Origin: Synechococcus sp. PROS-U-1
GTDB taxonomy: Bacteria; Cyanobacteriota; Cyanobacteriia; PCC-6307; Cyanobiaceae
Direction of reading: 5' to 3'
Length of the DNA stretch: 64,000 nucleotides
Assembly: GCF_014279755.1 (NCBI RefSeq)
Contig: NZ_CP047951.1
Location: forward strand, 2,108,001-2,172,000
The translations under genes and the position numbers were made by a program. Positions 1-9,128 of this stretch are shown piece by piece; within the stretch, counting starts at the first letter, position 1, and each line of letters begins with the position of its first letter. The notes below the pieces were generated by a model, which saw only the letters and a list, made by a program, of their open reading frames with translations, had not been told where the DNA came from and did no database searches.

Positions 1-587
1 CACTGGTCTGCCGCAGCATCCATGCCGCCCAGGCCAGCAACAGCGTTGGCCGAGTGGTGGTGAGCACCGACGATGACGCCATCGCGGCAGCTGCCGAAGG
101 CGAGGGCGCCGGCGTAATTCGGCGCCCCGAGGCCATCTCCGGGGACACGGCCAGTTCGGAATCGGCACTGCTGCATGCTCTCGACGTGCTGGAGGAGCAG
201 GGACCACTCGAAGCCGAGCTGGTGTTCCTGCAATGCACCTCCCCCTTCACCAACGGAGATCAGATCGATGCGGTACTTGCTGCCCTGAATCCAGAACACT
301 GCAACAGCAGCTTCGCCGTCACCCCTTGGCACGGCTTTCTTTGGCGCGCCGATGGGCGGGGCATCAACCACGACCCTGAGCTGCCCCGCCAACGCCGCCA
401 GGAGCTGGAACCAGCATTTTTGGAAACAGGAGCGATTTACGCCATGGACCTCGCGGCCTTCCGGCGCTGCGGCAGTCGCTTCTGCCCACCGTCGAGTCCG
501 GTAGTCCTGGAACAGGTAGGGCCGGAAATCGACACGCCCGACGATCTGGCCCTCTGCCGCAACATCGCTGGACAGAAAGCCGAGTAA
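1..587 (+). CDS. Acylneuraminate cytidylyltransferase family protein (5' truncated by window edge)
   Basis: This is the C-terminal part of a CMP-sugar synthetase, the enzyme that activates a nonulosonic acid (sialic, legionaminic or pseudaminic type) with CTP. The frame is open to the window edge, reading LVCRSIHAAQ before VVVSTDDD, so the first GTG inside (54) is not the true start. Family hallmarks visible are VVVSTDDDAIAAAAE, the LQCTSPF motif, the ETGAIYAMD segment and the C-terminal EIDTPDDL. It is the first visible gene of the glycan operon; the next gene begins within about 30 bases. The exact sugar substrate cannot be told from the sequence. Confidence 0.85.
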   Translation, partial: LVCRSIHAAQASNSVGRVVVSTDDDAIAAAAEGEGAGVIRRPEAISGDTASSESALLHALDVLEEQGPLEAELVFLQCTSPFTNGDQIDAVLAALNPEHCNSSFAVTPWHGFLWRADGRGINHDPELPRQRRQELEPAFLETGAIYAMDLAAFRRCGSRFCPPSSPVVLEQVGPEIDTPDDLALCRNIAGQKAE

Positions 588-613
588 TTTTGCCCAGCAA
601 AGACTCGGAGTCG

Positions 614-1921
614 ATGGCGCTCGCAGAATCAAAGCGCCTCGTCGGCCGCAAGGTCACCGCCGTCGCCTGTTTCGACTCCTTTGGGAAGCTGGCGATGACC
701 ATGCTGGCTGCTTGCCGGAGGGAAGGCGCCGAGACCACCCTGCTGCTGCTGCAGCTGAACAACCGGGCTCTCTCTCGCCGGCAACGCCTTGAAATTCGGC
801 GGATCGACCCCAAGACCCGCATCGAAAAACACAACTGGAATGATCTGCGCCAGCTCTGTGGCGACATGGCGGGGGATATCGATGCCCTGATCCTGGGTCT
901 GGATGGCCAGCGCAGCCGCGATGCCCTGCTGCAATTGCAAAACATCTGGGCGAATCAACAGCAACGTCCACGGCTGATCAGCGCGTACCCGGGAATCCTG
1001 TTCCGGTTCGGCCTCGAAGGGATGATGGACCGCTCCGGCGTCGACCTGCTCTGCCTCAACAGTGCCGACGATCTGGCCTTGTATGGCCGAGGCCGCAAGG
1101 CTCTGGGCCTGGACAGCAGCAATGCCGTCGTCACAGGTCTACCGATTCTCTGGCGCACAAAACAGCGCCAGGCAGTTCTGGAGAACCCGTCGATCGTGTT
1201 CTTCGAACAACCCTCGATTCCAGTGCATCCACTGCAACGCCGGTTCCTTTGCGACCAGATCAAGGAGCTGGCCGCGGCCTGGCCCGATCACCCCGTGATT
1301 TTTAAGCCGCGGACATCGAGCATCGAGAGCACTCTGCATCGGCGCCATGGGGAAATGGCCAGCGTCATCGACAAGATGACGCGCGATCAGCCGAATCTGC
1401 GCCTGAGTTTCAAACCCGCCACTCTGCTGCTCCGCCAGTGCGGTTGTGCCATCACCGTCTCATCAACCGCCGCCATGGAATCGATGGCGATGGGCATCAG
1501 CACCCGCATCGTCGGTGACCTGGGCGTGACCGAAACCCTCGGCAACCACTTCTTTGCCAGTTCAGGTGCCATCGCCAGCTTCGCCGCGATCAAGGCGACC
1601 CCGTTCGAAGTCATCCATGACGCTCAATGGCTTGAGCAGCAAGGTTTACACCGGGACGGTGAAGACCGCTTCATCACGGCACTCATGGAGCGGCTCAACA
1701 GCCCCGCCACTCCGCTCGGGGAATCAAACCATGGTCCCCTGAGCTGGGGTAGCAGTGCCTGGCAGAAGGCCGCCTTGCGCAACGGGGGCCGGCGGATGCT
1801 GAGCAGTGGTGGCGCCCGCTCCAGCCAGCGCAAACGCCACCGCACCCGTCGCATGCTGCGCAGCCTGCGAGACAGCGTGGTGGGATTCGGCTGGCTCTCG
1901 AAACTGCTGCGGGAACGATGA
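614..1921 (+). CDS. Putative glycosyltransferase, DUF6716-like (copy 1 of 3)
   Basis: This is probably a polysialyltransferase-like or related sugar transferase; the family assignment is tentative. The N-terminal VTAVACFDSFGKLAM and the C-terminal STAAMESMAMG ... IVGDLG ... FFASSGAIASF blocks recur in the two following genes (as SSPWSLAAMAWG/MVGDYG/GFFGCGAM and SSTAFFDALDFG/ISDLG/YAGSGVW), so the three are tandem paralogues. A TTG at 590 in the same frame is possible; I chose ATG 614, which has GGAG just upstream. It overlaps the next gene by 4 bases (ATGA), which indicates translational coupling. The basic C-terminus rich in Arg may bind membrane or an acidic glycan (inference). Confidence 0.72.
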   Translation: MALAESKRLVGRKVTAVACFDSFGKLAMTMLAACRREGAETTLLLLQLNNRALSRRQRLEIRRIDPKTRIEKHNWNDLRQLCGDMAGDIDALILGLDGQRSRDALLQLQNIWANQQQRPRLISAYPGILFRFGLEGMMDRSGVDLLCLNSADDLALYGRGRKALGLDSSNAVVTGLPILWRTKQRQAVLENPSIVFFEQPSIPVHPLQRRFLCDQIKELAAAWPDHPVIFKPRTSSIESTLHRRHGEMASVIDKMTRDQPNLRLSFKPATLLLRQCGCAITVSSTAAMESMAMGISTRIVGDLGVTETLGNHFFASSGAIASFAAIKATPFEVIHDAQWLEQQGLHRDGEDRFITALMERLNSPATPLGESNHGPLSWGSSAWQKAALRNGGRRMLSSGGARSSQRKRHRTRRMLRSLRDSVVGFGWLSKLLRER

Positions 1922-2946
1922 CCCTCCTGCTGGTCAGCGACGGAGGGCTGGAGCGTTCCGCCTGCTTGCTGATGGCAGAGGCGCTGGAACAGCAGGGTCA
2001 GCGCTGCATCACAGCTGGGCCAAAGCTTCAGGGACACCAGCCCCTGGCCATACCTCCACAGCAGCTGAACATCGAGCTACAGCATCTGGCCGCACATCCC
2101 TTGGTGGATCAGGTCTCAGCCATTGGCCTCTTCCTGCAGAACCCGGATCAGATCCAGCCCTTCATCCAGGCCCATCAAAGCCTCTGCAGCGCGCGCGGAC
2201 GGCCCGCAGCAACGGTGTTCAGCGGCCCCCTCGTGCCCTTGGTGGGCGATGCACTGATCCGCGATCTCACCCTGCGCATGGGCTGTGATCTGCTGCTTGT
2301 GAGCGGCGAACATCAGCGCCGACAGCTGCAATCACTCACCTTCAACTGGCCCGCAAGCCTGCCGGTGCCACCTGTGATCAGCACAGGCTTCTGGTTTGCG
2401 AAGACAGCACCCTGCGCACCCGCCCAGCAGCCACTCCTGCTCGCGTTGATCCAGGAGCGGATCCCCACCCACATCGGAGCCCGGGATCAACTGCTGCGCC
2501 AACTCAACTCCTGGGCACAGCAACGGCCGACCTGGACCGTGATGCTGCAACGTGACCACAGCTGGAGTTCGCCCAGGGCACTGCTGCCCAGCGACGCGCC
2601 CCGGGCCAACAATTTGGTCGAGGCTCCCCCCGAGCAACTGCTGCCGCTGCTGGGATCCTGCACCGCCTGCCTCTCGGTGAGTTCGCCCTGGAGCCTGGCG
2701 GCCATGGCCTGGGGCCGCATCCCGATCATGGTGGGCGACTACGGCATCCACGATGAACAGAACACGACAGGGTTCTTCGGGTGCGGCGCGATGCATCGCC
2801 TGCGCAGCATCCCCAACCTCGATGCGGTGTCAGAGCTGCCGATGAGCAACCGAGCCTGGCTGGACGGCATGGGCGCTGAAATCACTGACGGACCTGATCG
2901 CCTGCTCCGCGCACTGAAACAAATTGCCCGTCGAAACGAGCGATGA
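1918..2946 (+). CDS. Putative glycosyltransferase, DUF6716-like (copy 2 of 3)
   Basis: This is the shortest of three consecutive paralogues (342 aa). It opens with MTLLLVSDGGLERSACLLMA, equivalent to the nucleotide-sugar-transferase-like start of its neighbours. It shares the block SSPWSLAAMAWGRIPIMVGD and then FFGCGAMHRLRSIPNLDAV, whose SIPNLDA motif is repeated exactly in copy 3. Its start overlaps copy 1 by 4 bases, and its own stop overlaps the ATG of copy 3 by 4 bases. The likely job is transfer of an activated sugar during surface polysaccharide or glycoprotein synthesis. Donor and acceptor are unknown. Confidence 0.7.
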   Translation: MTLLLVSDGGLERSACLLMAEALEQQGQRCITAGPKLQGHQPLAIPPQQLNIELQHLAAHPLVDQVSAIGLFLQNPDQIQPFIQAHQSLCSARGRPAATVFSGPLVPLVGDALIRDLTLRMGCDLLLVSGEHQRRQLQSLTFNWPASLPVPPVISTGFWFAKTAPCAPAQQPLLLALIQERIPTHIGARDQLLRQLNSWAQQRPTWTVMLQRDHSWSSPRALLPSDAPRANNLVEAPPEQLLPLLGSCTACLSVSSPWSLAAMAWGRIPIMVGDYGIHDEQNTTGFFGCGAMHRLRSIPNLDAVSELPMSNRAWLDGMGAEITDGPDRLLRALKQIARRNER

Positions 2947-4262
2947 CAGCGACACCGACCAGGCCCACGCTCAACATCCTGTTCATCGCTGACAGCGACA
3001 GCCAACTGCTGGCCTGCGAGGCCCTTTGCAGCGCTCCGAGCGAACTGAGCGTGCACTGGAGCATCAACGTGATTCCACGGGATGGAACACCCCAGGCGCT
3101 GCTGCAACGTCTGAGCCAGAAAGCAACCCTGCGCCATCAAAGCCTGGCTCAGCTGCTGCGCGACAGGCGTTTGCAGAGCTTTGATGCCATCGGGGTGTTT
3201 CTAACGGGCAGCAAGCTCAATGACATCCGTCTCGCTCTGCAACGTGAGGGCCCACGACCATTGCTCTTCTGTGGTTTCAACGGCGTGGTGCTGGAGCACT
3301 TCATCGAAGGGGTGAGCTGGCGGCTGGGCTACGACCTGATCTGCCTCAGCGGTCCCCGGGACCAAGAGGCCCTGAGCCAGCTCGTGGCGGGAACCCCGTT
3401 TGACCAGCAGCGCACTGTGCTGACCGGTCTGCGGCGCAACGCCCCCTGTCCAGGCCTGGTTCCCGTCGCCCAGCGTCCACGACGCCTTGTCTTTGCCGAG
3501 CAGGTGATCATGCCTGCATCGAGCACCGAACGGGCCCGGCTGGTTCGCCTCCTCAGCGATCTGGCCAGCCGCTCTCCCAACTGGGAAGTGCTGATCAAAC
3601 CCCGAATCGCACCCGGAGACGCCACCTTCCATGACGTCGACACCCACATCAGCACAACCCTGAAGCAAACCCTGGGCATACCGCCCGCCAATCTGCGGCT
3701 GGACTATCGCCCCCTGCCAGTCCTGTTATCGCAGGCCAGGCTGCTAGCCACCCTCTCATCGACAGCCTTCTTCGACGCCCTCGACTTCGGCTGCCGGGCC
3801 ATTGCCATCAGTGATCTGGGCCTGCAGCCGGACTACGGAGGCCACGTTTATGCCGGCAGCGGCGTCTGGCGCTCCCTGGAGTCCATCCCCAACCTGGATG
3901 CTCTTGATGCTGAAGGACCGTCACCGGATCCCCATTGGCTGGAGTGGATGGGCTACGCGCAACGGTTCAGCCCCTCAACCCTGCTGGACGCCCTGCACGA
4001 ACAAAAACGACAGCCACCATCGGGTCTCCCGAGCACCATCGGCTATCCGGGCAATGCCCAATCCAGCTTCAACCAACTCCGCTTGGGAGCGGAAGCCGCC
4101 ATGGCCAGTGGCGACTGGAGCAATGCCCGGGAGCTGCTCTGCCAGGCGGCCCTGATGCGCCCCCAGCACCGCGGCGTCGCCCGGCGATATTGGGCTGTCC
4201 GCCAGACCAACCCACTGCTGCGGCAGCTCGCCCTGCTGATCTCCTACAGAGATCTGAAGTAA
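2943..4262 (+). CDS. Putative glycosyltransferase, DUF6716-like (copy 3 of 3)
   Basis: This 439-residue protein is closest in layout to copy 2: N-terminal LNILFIADSDSQLLACEAL, then SSTAFFDALDFGCRAIAISD, YAGSGVWRSLESIPNLDAL. The C-terminal ~80 residues (FNQLRLGAEAAMASGDWSNARELL) look like a helical TPR-like tail absent from copy 2. The ATG overlaps the preceding stop by 4 bases. Three such genes in a row suggest either sequential addition of sugars or different linkage specificities on one glycan (inference). Confidence 0.7.
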   Translation: MTATPTRPTLNILFIADSDSQLLACEALCSAPSELSVHWSINVIPRDGTPQALLQRLSQKATLRHQSLAQLLRDRRLQSFDAIGVFLTGSKLNDIRLALQREGPRPLLFCGFNGVVLEHFIEGVSWRLGYDLICLSGPRDQEALSQLVAGTPFDQQRTVLTGLRRNAPCPGLVPVAQRPRRLVFAEQVIMPASSTERARLVRLLSDLASRSPNWEVLIKPRIAPGDATFHDVDTHISTTLKQTLGIPPANLRLDYRPLPVLLSQARLLATLSSTAFFDALDFGCRAIAISDLGLQPDYGGHVYAGSGVWRSLESIPNLDALDAEGPSPDPHWLEWMGYAQRFSPSTLLDALHEQKRQPPSGLPSTIGYPGNAQSSFNQLRLGAEAAMASGDWSNARELLCQAALMRPQHRGVARRYWAVRQTNPLLRQLALLISYRDLK

Positions 4263-4301
4263 GTTCATTCTCTGACTCAACCCGGGCGGCCGAACAGAAC
4301 G

Positions 4302-6587
4302 GTGAGAGGCATCCTGATTGAGCGGAATTTCACCCAGTTCGTTGTCTTCGCGGAAGACAGCATCCTCTCGGCGCTCAGCAAGATCACGGCCAACCAATCC
4401 CGCCTGATCTTCGTTGTCTCGGAAAGCGGCATCCTCCAGGGCGTTCTCACCGACGGCGACTTCCGCCGCTGGATTGCCAGTTGCGGCGAGATCGACCTCA
4501 ACCGGCCGGTCACCGCCGCCATGAACGCCACTTGCCGCTCGGCCGCCGAGGGCACCAGCGCCAGTGATCTCAGCGCCCTGCTCAATTCGCGCATCATTGC
4601 CCTGCCGCTGCTCGACAGCCATGGCCGCATCGTCGCGGTGGCACGACGGGCCACCGATGGGCTCCAGATCGGCTCCCACCGCATCGGCGATGACGCCCCC
4701 TGTTTCCTGATCGCCGAGATCGGCAACAACCACAACGGCGATCTCGACACCGCTCTCCAGCTCATCGATGCCGCCCACGCCGCAGGAGCGGACTGCGCCA
4801 AGTTCCAGATGCGGGACATGAGCCGGCTGTATCGCAATGCCGGCGACAGCAATGACATGGCTTCCGATCTGGGAACTCAGTACACCCTGGATCTGCTCGA
4901 GCGCTTCCAGCTCAGCGACGATGAGCTGTTCCGCTGCTTCGACCACGCTGCCGGCAAAGGTCTGGTGCCCCTCTGCACCCCTTGGGATGAAGCCAGCCTC
5001 GACAAGCTCAACCGCTGGGGGATGGAAGGCTTCAAGGTGGCGTCAGCGGATTTCACCAACCATGCTCTGCTCTCGAGCCTGGCTGCCACCGGCAAGCCCC
5101 TGATCTGCTCGACCGGCATGGCATCTGAGGTGGAGATCCGCTCGGGCATCCGTCATCTCCAGAACGAGGGTGCGGGCTACGTGCTGCTCCACTGCAATTC
5201 CACCTATCCCACTCCGTTCAAGGACGTCAACCTGCGCTACCTCGAGCGGCTGCGCGACCTGGCCGAGGCTCCCGTGGGCTACTCCGGCCATGAGCGGGGC
5301 ATCGAGGTGCCGATTGCCGCCGCCGCCCTCGGTGCTGTGGTGATCGAGAAACACATCACCCTTGATCGCTCCATGGAGGGCAACGACCACAAGGTGAGCC
5401 TGTTGCCCGATGAATTCGCCCAGATGATCCACGGCATTCGCCGGGTGGAGGAATCGATGGGCAGCAGCGGCGAACGCAGCATCAGCCAAGGCGAAATGAT
5501 GAACCGCGAAGTGCTGGCCAAGAGCCTCGTTGCCACTTGCGATGTCCCCGCCGGCACGGAGATCACCGAGGCGATGGTGGGCATCCAGAGCCCGGGGCAA
5601 GGGCTGCAGCCCAACCGCCTGGCCGACCTGCTCGGCAAGACATTGCCGGTGAGCAAAACCGCCGGCGACTTCTTCTTCCCCTCCGACCTCGAGACCCCGG
5701 CCGCCAGCCCGCGCGCCTACCGCTTCCAACATCGCTTTGGCGTTCCGGTTCGGTATCACGACATCGAGAGCTTTGCCGCCACCAGCAATCTCGACCTGGT
5801 GGAAATCCACCTCAGCTACAAAGATCTCGAGGTCAATCTCGATCAGGTGCTGCCGACGCAGCAAGAGATGGGTCTGGTGGTCCACGCCCCCGAACTCTTT
5901 GCCGGCGATCACACCCTCGATCTCTGCAGCGCGGATCACGATTATCAGCGCCACTCGGTGCAGGAACTGCAGCGCGTGGTCGACATTTCCCGTGACCTGC
6001 GCCGTCGCTTCCGCTGCCCCGAGCCCGTCCTTCTGGTGACGAACGTCGGCGGCTTCTCCGAGCACCACCATCTCGAGCGCACGGAGTTGCAACCGCTGCG
6101 CCAGCGCCTGATCGAGAGCCTTGAGCAGATCAACACCGCCGGCGAAGTGGAGATCATTCCCCAGACCATGCCCCCCTTCCCCTGGCACTTCGGCGGGCAG
6201 CGTTATCACAACCTGTTTGTCGATACCGCCTTCATCCAGGAGTTCTGCAACGACACCGGCATGCGCGTCTGCCTGGATGTATCCCACTCGAAGCTCGCCT
6301 GCACCCACCTCAAGGCCTCCTTCAGTGCCTTCCTCAAGGCGATCCTTCCCTTCACAGCGCACCTGCATCTCGCCGATGCCTCAGGTGTGGATGGTGAAGG
6401 CCTGCAGATCCACGACGGCGACATCGATTGGGTTCAGCTGTTTGCCCTAATGGACCAACTCGCCCCGCAGGCGACCTTCATTCCAGAGATCTGGCAGGGC
6501 CACAAAAACAACGGCGAAGGCGCCTGGCTTGCCCTCGAACGCCTGGAAAGCTGTATCGAATCCAGCCCGCAACGGCAGGTCGCGTGA
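4302..6587 (+). CDS. NeuB-family nonulosonate synthase fused to N-terminal CBS pair and C-terminal TIM-barrel domain
   Basis: NeuB enzymes condense phosphoenolpyruvate with a hexosamine to give a sialic-acid-type sugar. Visible order: CBS-like repeats (about 1-115, with QGVLTDGDFRRW); the NeuB barrel (about 130-385, CFLIAEIGNNHNGDL, FKVASADF, STGMAS, LHCNSTYPTP, GYSGHERG, EKHITLDRSMEGNDHKVSL); a SAF/antifreeze-like domain (about 390-455, VPAGTEITEAMVG, LLGKTL); then a xylose-isomerase-like TIM barrel (about 470-750) with LVEIHLSYKDLEV, DVSHSK, HLHLADASG and FIPEIWQGHKNNGE. The start is GTG. The family is normally about 330-350 aa, so this protein is roughly twice that. The last domain may be an epimerase or isomerase making the substrate (inference). 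Confidence 0.85.
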   Translation: MRGILIERNFTQFVVFAEDSILSALSKITANQSRLIFVVSESGILQGVLTDGDFRRWIASCGEIDLNRPVTAAMNATCRSAAEGTSASDLSALLNSRIIALPLLDSHGRIVAVARRATDGLQIGSHRIGDDAPCFLIAEIGNNHNGDLDTALQLIDAAHAAGADCAKFQMRDMSRLYRNAGDSNDMASDLGTQYTLDLLERFQLSDDELFRCFDHAAGKGLVPLCTPWDEASLDKLNRWGMEGFKVASADFTNHALLSSLAATGKPLICSTGMASEVEIRSGIRHLQNEGAGYVLLHCNSTYPTPFKDVNLRYLERLRDLAEAPVGYSGHERGIEVPIAAAALGAVVIEKHITLDRSMEGNDHKVSLLPDEFAQMIHGIRRVEESMGSSGERSISQGEMMNREVLAKSLVATCDVPAGTEITEAMVGIQSPGQGLQPNRLADLLGKTLPVSKTAGDFFFPSDLETPAASPRAYRFQHRFGVPVRYHDIESFAATSNLDLVEIHLSYKDLEVNLDQVLPTQQEMGLVVHAPELFAGDHTLDLCSADHDYQRHSVQELQRVVDISRDLRRRFRCPEPVLLVTNVGGFSEHHHLERTELQPLRQRLIESLEQINTAGEVEIIPQTMPPFPWHFGGQRYHNLFVDTAFIQEFCNDTGMRVCLDVSHSKLACTHLKASFSAFLKAILPFTAHLHLADASGVDGEGLQIHDGDIDWVQLFALMDQLAPQATFIPEIWQGHKNNGEGAWLALERLESCIESSPQRQVA

Positions 6588-7501
6588 GTCAGCTCAAACC
6601 GGAACGGATTGTGCTGCATTGCGGGCTGCACAAAACCGGCAGCACCTACATCCAGCGGAACCTGCAGACCAACCGTGAGCAGCTGCTGAAGCAGGGGGTG
6701 CTCTACCTCGGACCCAACACGTTCAAAAAGCGTTGCTCCGAGTTGTGGCGTCACCTGCAATGGGGCCGCTGGGACCGCAAAACGTCCAAACGCCTGAAAT
6801 CACAAACCAGAACAACTCTGATGGAGTTGGCGGGGGAGCATCCGCAAAGCATTCACACCATCGTTCTGTCGTTCGAAGCCATTTTCGGCACACTGCGCAA
6901 CGGCCTGGCGGAGCCACCCCGCAGAACAACTCCCAACAAGGAACGCAAGACGGGCTTGTATCGGTATGCCAAGTCCCGCACCAAACGGCTGATGATCGGG
7001 CTGGAAGACAGCCTTCAACATCAATCGATTGCCTGGACCGTCCTGTTTGCCAGCAGAGATCCAGAGGCGTTTGTTCGCTCCTGCCACACCCAACTGCTCA
7101 AGGAAGGGCGGCACACACCCGAAACCAGCAACTTCGGCACGTTCCGACAAACGGCCGATTTCTCCCACACCGATCCCCAACAGCTTGAGCAGACCCTCAG
7201 GAAACTGGGGGGCAAACGCGACCTGAAAGTCGTGAGCATCAACTATGACCAAGCCAGCGATCCCCAGGAGCCCAGCACCTTTTTATGGAATGTGCTGAAG
7301 CAGGCGCTGCCCCAGCAAGACGACCTGCTCAGGCAGCAGCTGGAAGCGAACACTGACAACGACAACCTGAACAAAACCACCAATCCGGGCCTGAACGAAC
7401 GGGGGCTTGAACTGGCGATCCAGGCGCGACCGCTGTTCAGCCGCAGCGAATGGAAGCTATTTCGCAAATTCCTCGAAAAAAATTTCGCCAAAAGCCGCTA
7501 A
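6584..7501 (+). CDS. Sulfotransferase-like P-loop protein
   Basis: The N-terminal IVLHCGLHKTGSTYIQRN is a 5'-phosphosulfate-binding loop (GxHKTGST) typical of PAPS-dependent sulfotransferases. A later VLFASRDPEAFVRSCH segment resembles the 3'-phosphate-binding motif. I chose GTG 6584, which overlaps the previous stop by 4 bases; an open frame upstream to 6428 reads through neuB in another frame and is not coding. Length is about 305 aa. It is the first of three adjacent sulfotransferase-type genes with different sequences. The likely role is sulfation of the glycan built by the upstream genes. The acceptor is unknown. Confidence 0.72.
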   Translation: MSQLKPERIVLHCGLHKTGSTYIQRNLQTNREQLLKQGVLYLGPNTFKKRCSELWRHLQWGRWDRKTSKRLKSQTRTTLMELAGEHPQSIHTIVLSFEAIFGTLRNGLAEPPRRTTPNKERKTGLYRYAKSRTKRLMIGLEDSLQHQSIAWTVLFASRDPEAFVRSCHTQLLKEGRHTPETSNFGTFRQTADFSHTDPQQLEQTLRKLGGKRDLKVVSINYDQASDPQEPSTFLWNVLKQALPQQDDLLRQQLEANTDNDNLNKTTNPGLNERGLELAIQARPLFSRSEWKLFRKFLEKNFAKSR

Positions 7502-7504
7502 TCC

Positions 7505-8281
7505 ATGGCCCAACCGCATCACTTCATCCGGATGAAGCGCCACAACCTGCTCTATGGGCGGGTTCCCAAGGCGGCGAATTCGTCGATCAAAGCGGCCCTA
7601 TGTCGCCTGCTCAGCGAAAGACCTCCCAAAGGGACCAAAACGACATCTGACAAGTTCTGGCAGCACGAAACCAATCAGGAAACGGAACTGATCACCCTGC
7701 GCCGTGCCCGCAAGTACCGGCGCAGCCATTTCAGCTTCAGCTTCGTTCGAAACCCGTTCGACCGCCTGATCGCGGCGTACAACAACAAAGTGATCGAGAT
7801 CGAGGCGCCACCTCTACCGATGCAGAACATGGGAATCACCCATGGCATGTCGTTTGACGCCTTCCTCGATGTCCTCATCGAGACACCGTTCAAGCACTAC
7901 GACGTTCACGTTCTGCCCCAGAACCAATTGCTTTGCATCGGCAATCAGATCGTGCCGAAGTTTGTGGGACGCGTTGAACAGATCGACGACCACTGGGCGG
8001 AACTACGCGACATCCTGGCCCGCCGCGGCATCGATGTGATGGCGTCGTTGCCGCAGAAAAATGTACGGCGCAGTGATCGCGGCGGGCTGCAGAGTCACTT
8101 CACAAGCGATGCTCTGATCGAGAAAACAATGCAGATCTACGGCGACGATGTACGCCTTTTTTACAACGATGTGTCTGTGGATCACTTGATCCAGAACGCC
8201 CCCCTGCCGGGGATCAACCCCCTGCACAGCACGGGATTGAAGCTGTCGAACTGGCTCCGGTCCCATGGCTTCGGACGCTGA
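7505..8281 (+). CDS. Sulfotransferase family 2-type protein
   Basis: The protein carries the hallmarks of carbohydrate sulfotransferases. MKRHNLLYGRVPKAANSSIK is the PAPS 5' loop (VPKAANSSI, as in Sulfotransfer_2 proteins), and FSFVRNPFDRLIAAYNNK is the 3'-phosphate motif (RNPxxRLxSxY type). It starts 3 bases after the preceding stop and overlaps the next gene by 17 bases, so the three sulfotransferases are probably cotranscribed. At 258 aa it is a complete small enzyme. No signal peptide is seen, so it would act in the cytosol on a lipid-linked or nucleotide-linked glycan (inference). Confidence 0.82.
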   Translation: MAQPHHFIRMKRHNLLYGRVPKAANSSIKAALCRLLSERPPKGTKTTSDKFWQHETNQETELITLRRARKYRRSHFSFSFVRNPFDRLIAAYNNKVIEIEAPPLPMQNMGITHGMSFDAFLDVLIETPFKHYDVHVLPQNQLLCIGNQIVPKFVGRVEQIDDHWAELRDILARRGIDVMASLPQKNVRRSDRGGLQSHFTSDALIEKTMQIYGDDVRLFYNDVSVDHLIQNAPLPGINPLHSTGLKLSNWLRSHGFGR

Positions 8282-9116
8282 TCACTCAAGCTGGCTGGAG
8301 GCCTGGCGTTGCCGTTCTCAGATCAACCGCAGCCTGCAGGGACGGCACGACCGGATCGCGGCGGTCTTCCGCTCTCAGTTGCCCACCTTCATCATCATTG
8401 GGGCGGCCAAGTCGGCCACAACAAGCCTTGCCACGGCACTGAGACGCCATCCCCAGATCCAGATCAGCAGGTCGATGGAGCCGAAATTCTTCGGCCGGCA
8501 CTATCCACGCGGCTGGGAGTGGTACGCCAATCAATTTGAAGCGGATCCGCGGCGGCCCCTGCGGGGCGAAGCCAGCACGATGTACACCTCGTCCTATGGC
8601 TCCTACGTCAGAACGCCGGAGCTGATCCACCATCACCTCGGCCCCATTCCTCTGATCTACCTGGTGCGCCATCCCCTGCGACGGATTGAATCCCACTGGC
8701 GGCACTGGCGCGGACGCATCAAGGACTGCCCGTCATTTGATCGCCTCCTCAGCTCGCCCCGCCTGAGACAACGCGTTGTGGAGGCCTCGCTGTATCACCA
8801 GCAATGGCAGCGCTACGGGCGCTGGTTTCCGCAGCAGTCGATGCTGAGCATCACCACCGAGGAACTCAGCACGCACCCCCAAACCAGCCTGCGACGCATC
8901 CTGAGCTTCATCGGCGCAGCACCGGATTGCTCTGGGCTGCTGGAGAAGGGCGAATTACCGCGGATGAATCCGGCAGGATCGAAAGGGCGGCAGGACGTGG
9001 CAGCGCCGAGCTGGAGTGACGACCTCAAACAAGAAACGATTGAATTGATTCGCCCCGACAGCGAACGGTTTCTGGCGAGCACAGGCCGCCCCAGCACCAC
9101 ATGGGCCTGGGACTGA
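8265..9116 (+). CDS. Sulfotransferase domain protein (Sulfotransfer_1 type)
   Basis: FIIIGAAKSATTSLATALRR is the classical PAPS-binding loop and YLVRHPLRRIESHWRHW the 3'-phosphate loop of NodH/heparan-type sulfotransferases; a Pro-rich WYANQFE region and LSFIGAAP near the C-terminus also fit. It is 283 aa, starts with ATG inside the end of the preceding gene (17-base overlap), and is the last gene of the glycan operon before a convergent SDR gene. The three sulfotransferases are unlike one another outside the PAPS loops, which argues for different acceptor positions rather than recent duplication. Confidence 0.85.
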   Translation: MASDADHSSWLEAWRCRSQINRSLQGRHDRIAAVFRSQLPTFIIIGAAKSATTSLATALRRHPQIQISRSMEPKFFGRHYPRGWEWYANQFEADPRRPLRGEASTMYTSSYGSYVRTPELIHHHLGPIPLIYLVRHPLRRIESHWRHWRGRIKDCPSFDRLLSSPRLRQRVVEASLYHQQWQRYGRWFPQQSMLSITTEELSTHPQTSLRRILSFIGAAPDCSGLLEKGELPRMNPAGSKGRQDVAAPSWSDDLKQETIELIRPDSERFLASTGRPSTTWAWD

Positions 9117-9128
9117 ATCGCCCTGGAA

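Noticed and set aside
3975-4946. 323-codon minus-strand ORF across the glycosyltransferase/NeuB junction
   Set aside because: Antisense to two clear genes, low-complexity Gly/Glu/Val sequence, no recognisable family.
5043-6368. 441-codon minus-strand ORF opposite the NeuB fusion gene
   Set aside because: It is exactly antisense to strongly recognised coding sequence and its translation has no motif; it is a by-product of GC-rich codon use.
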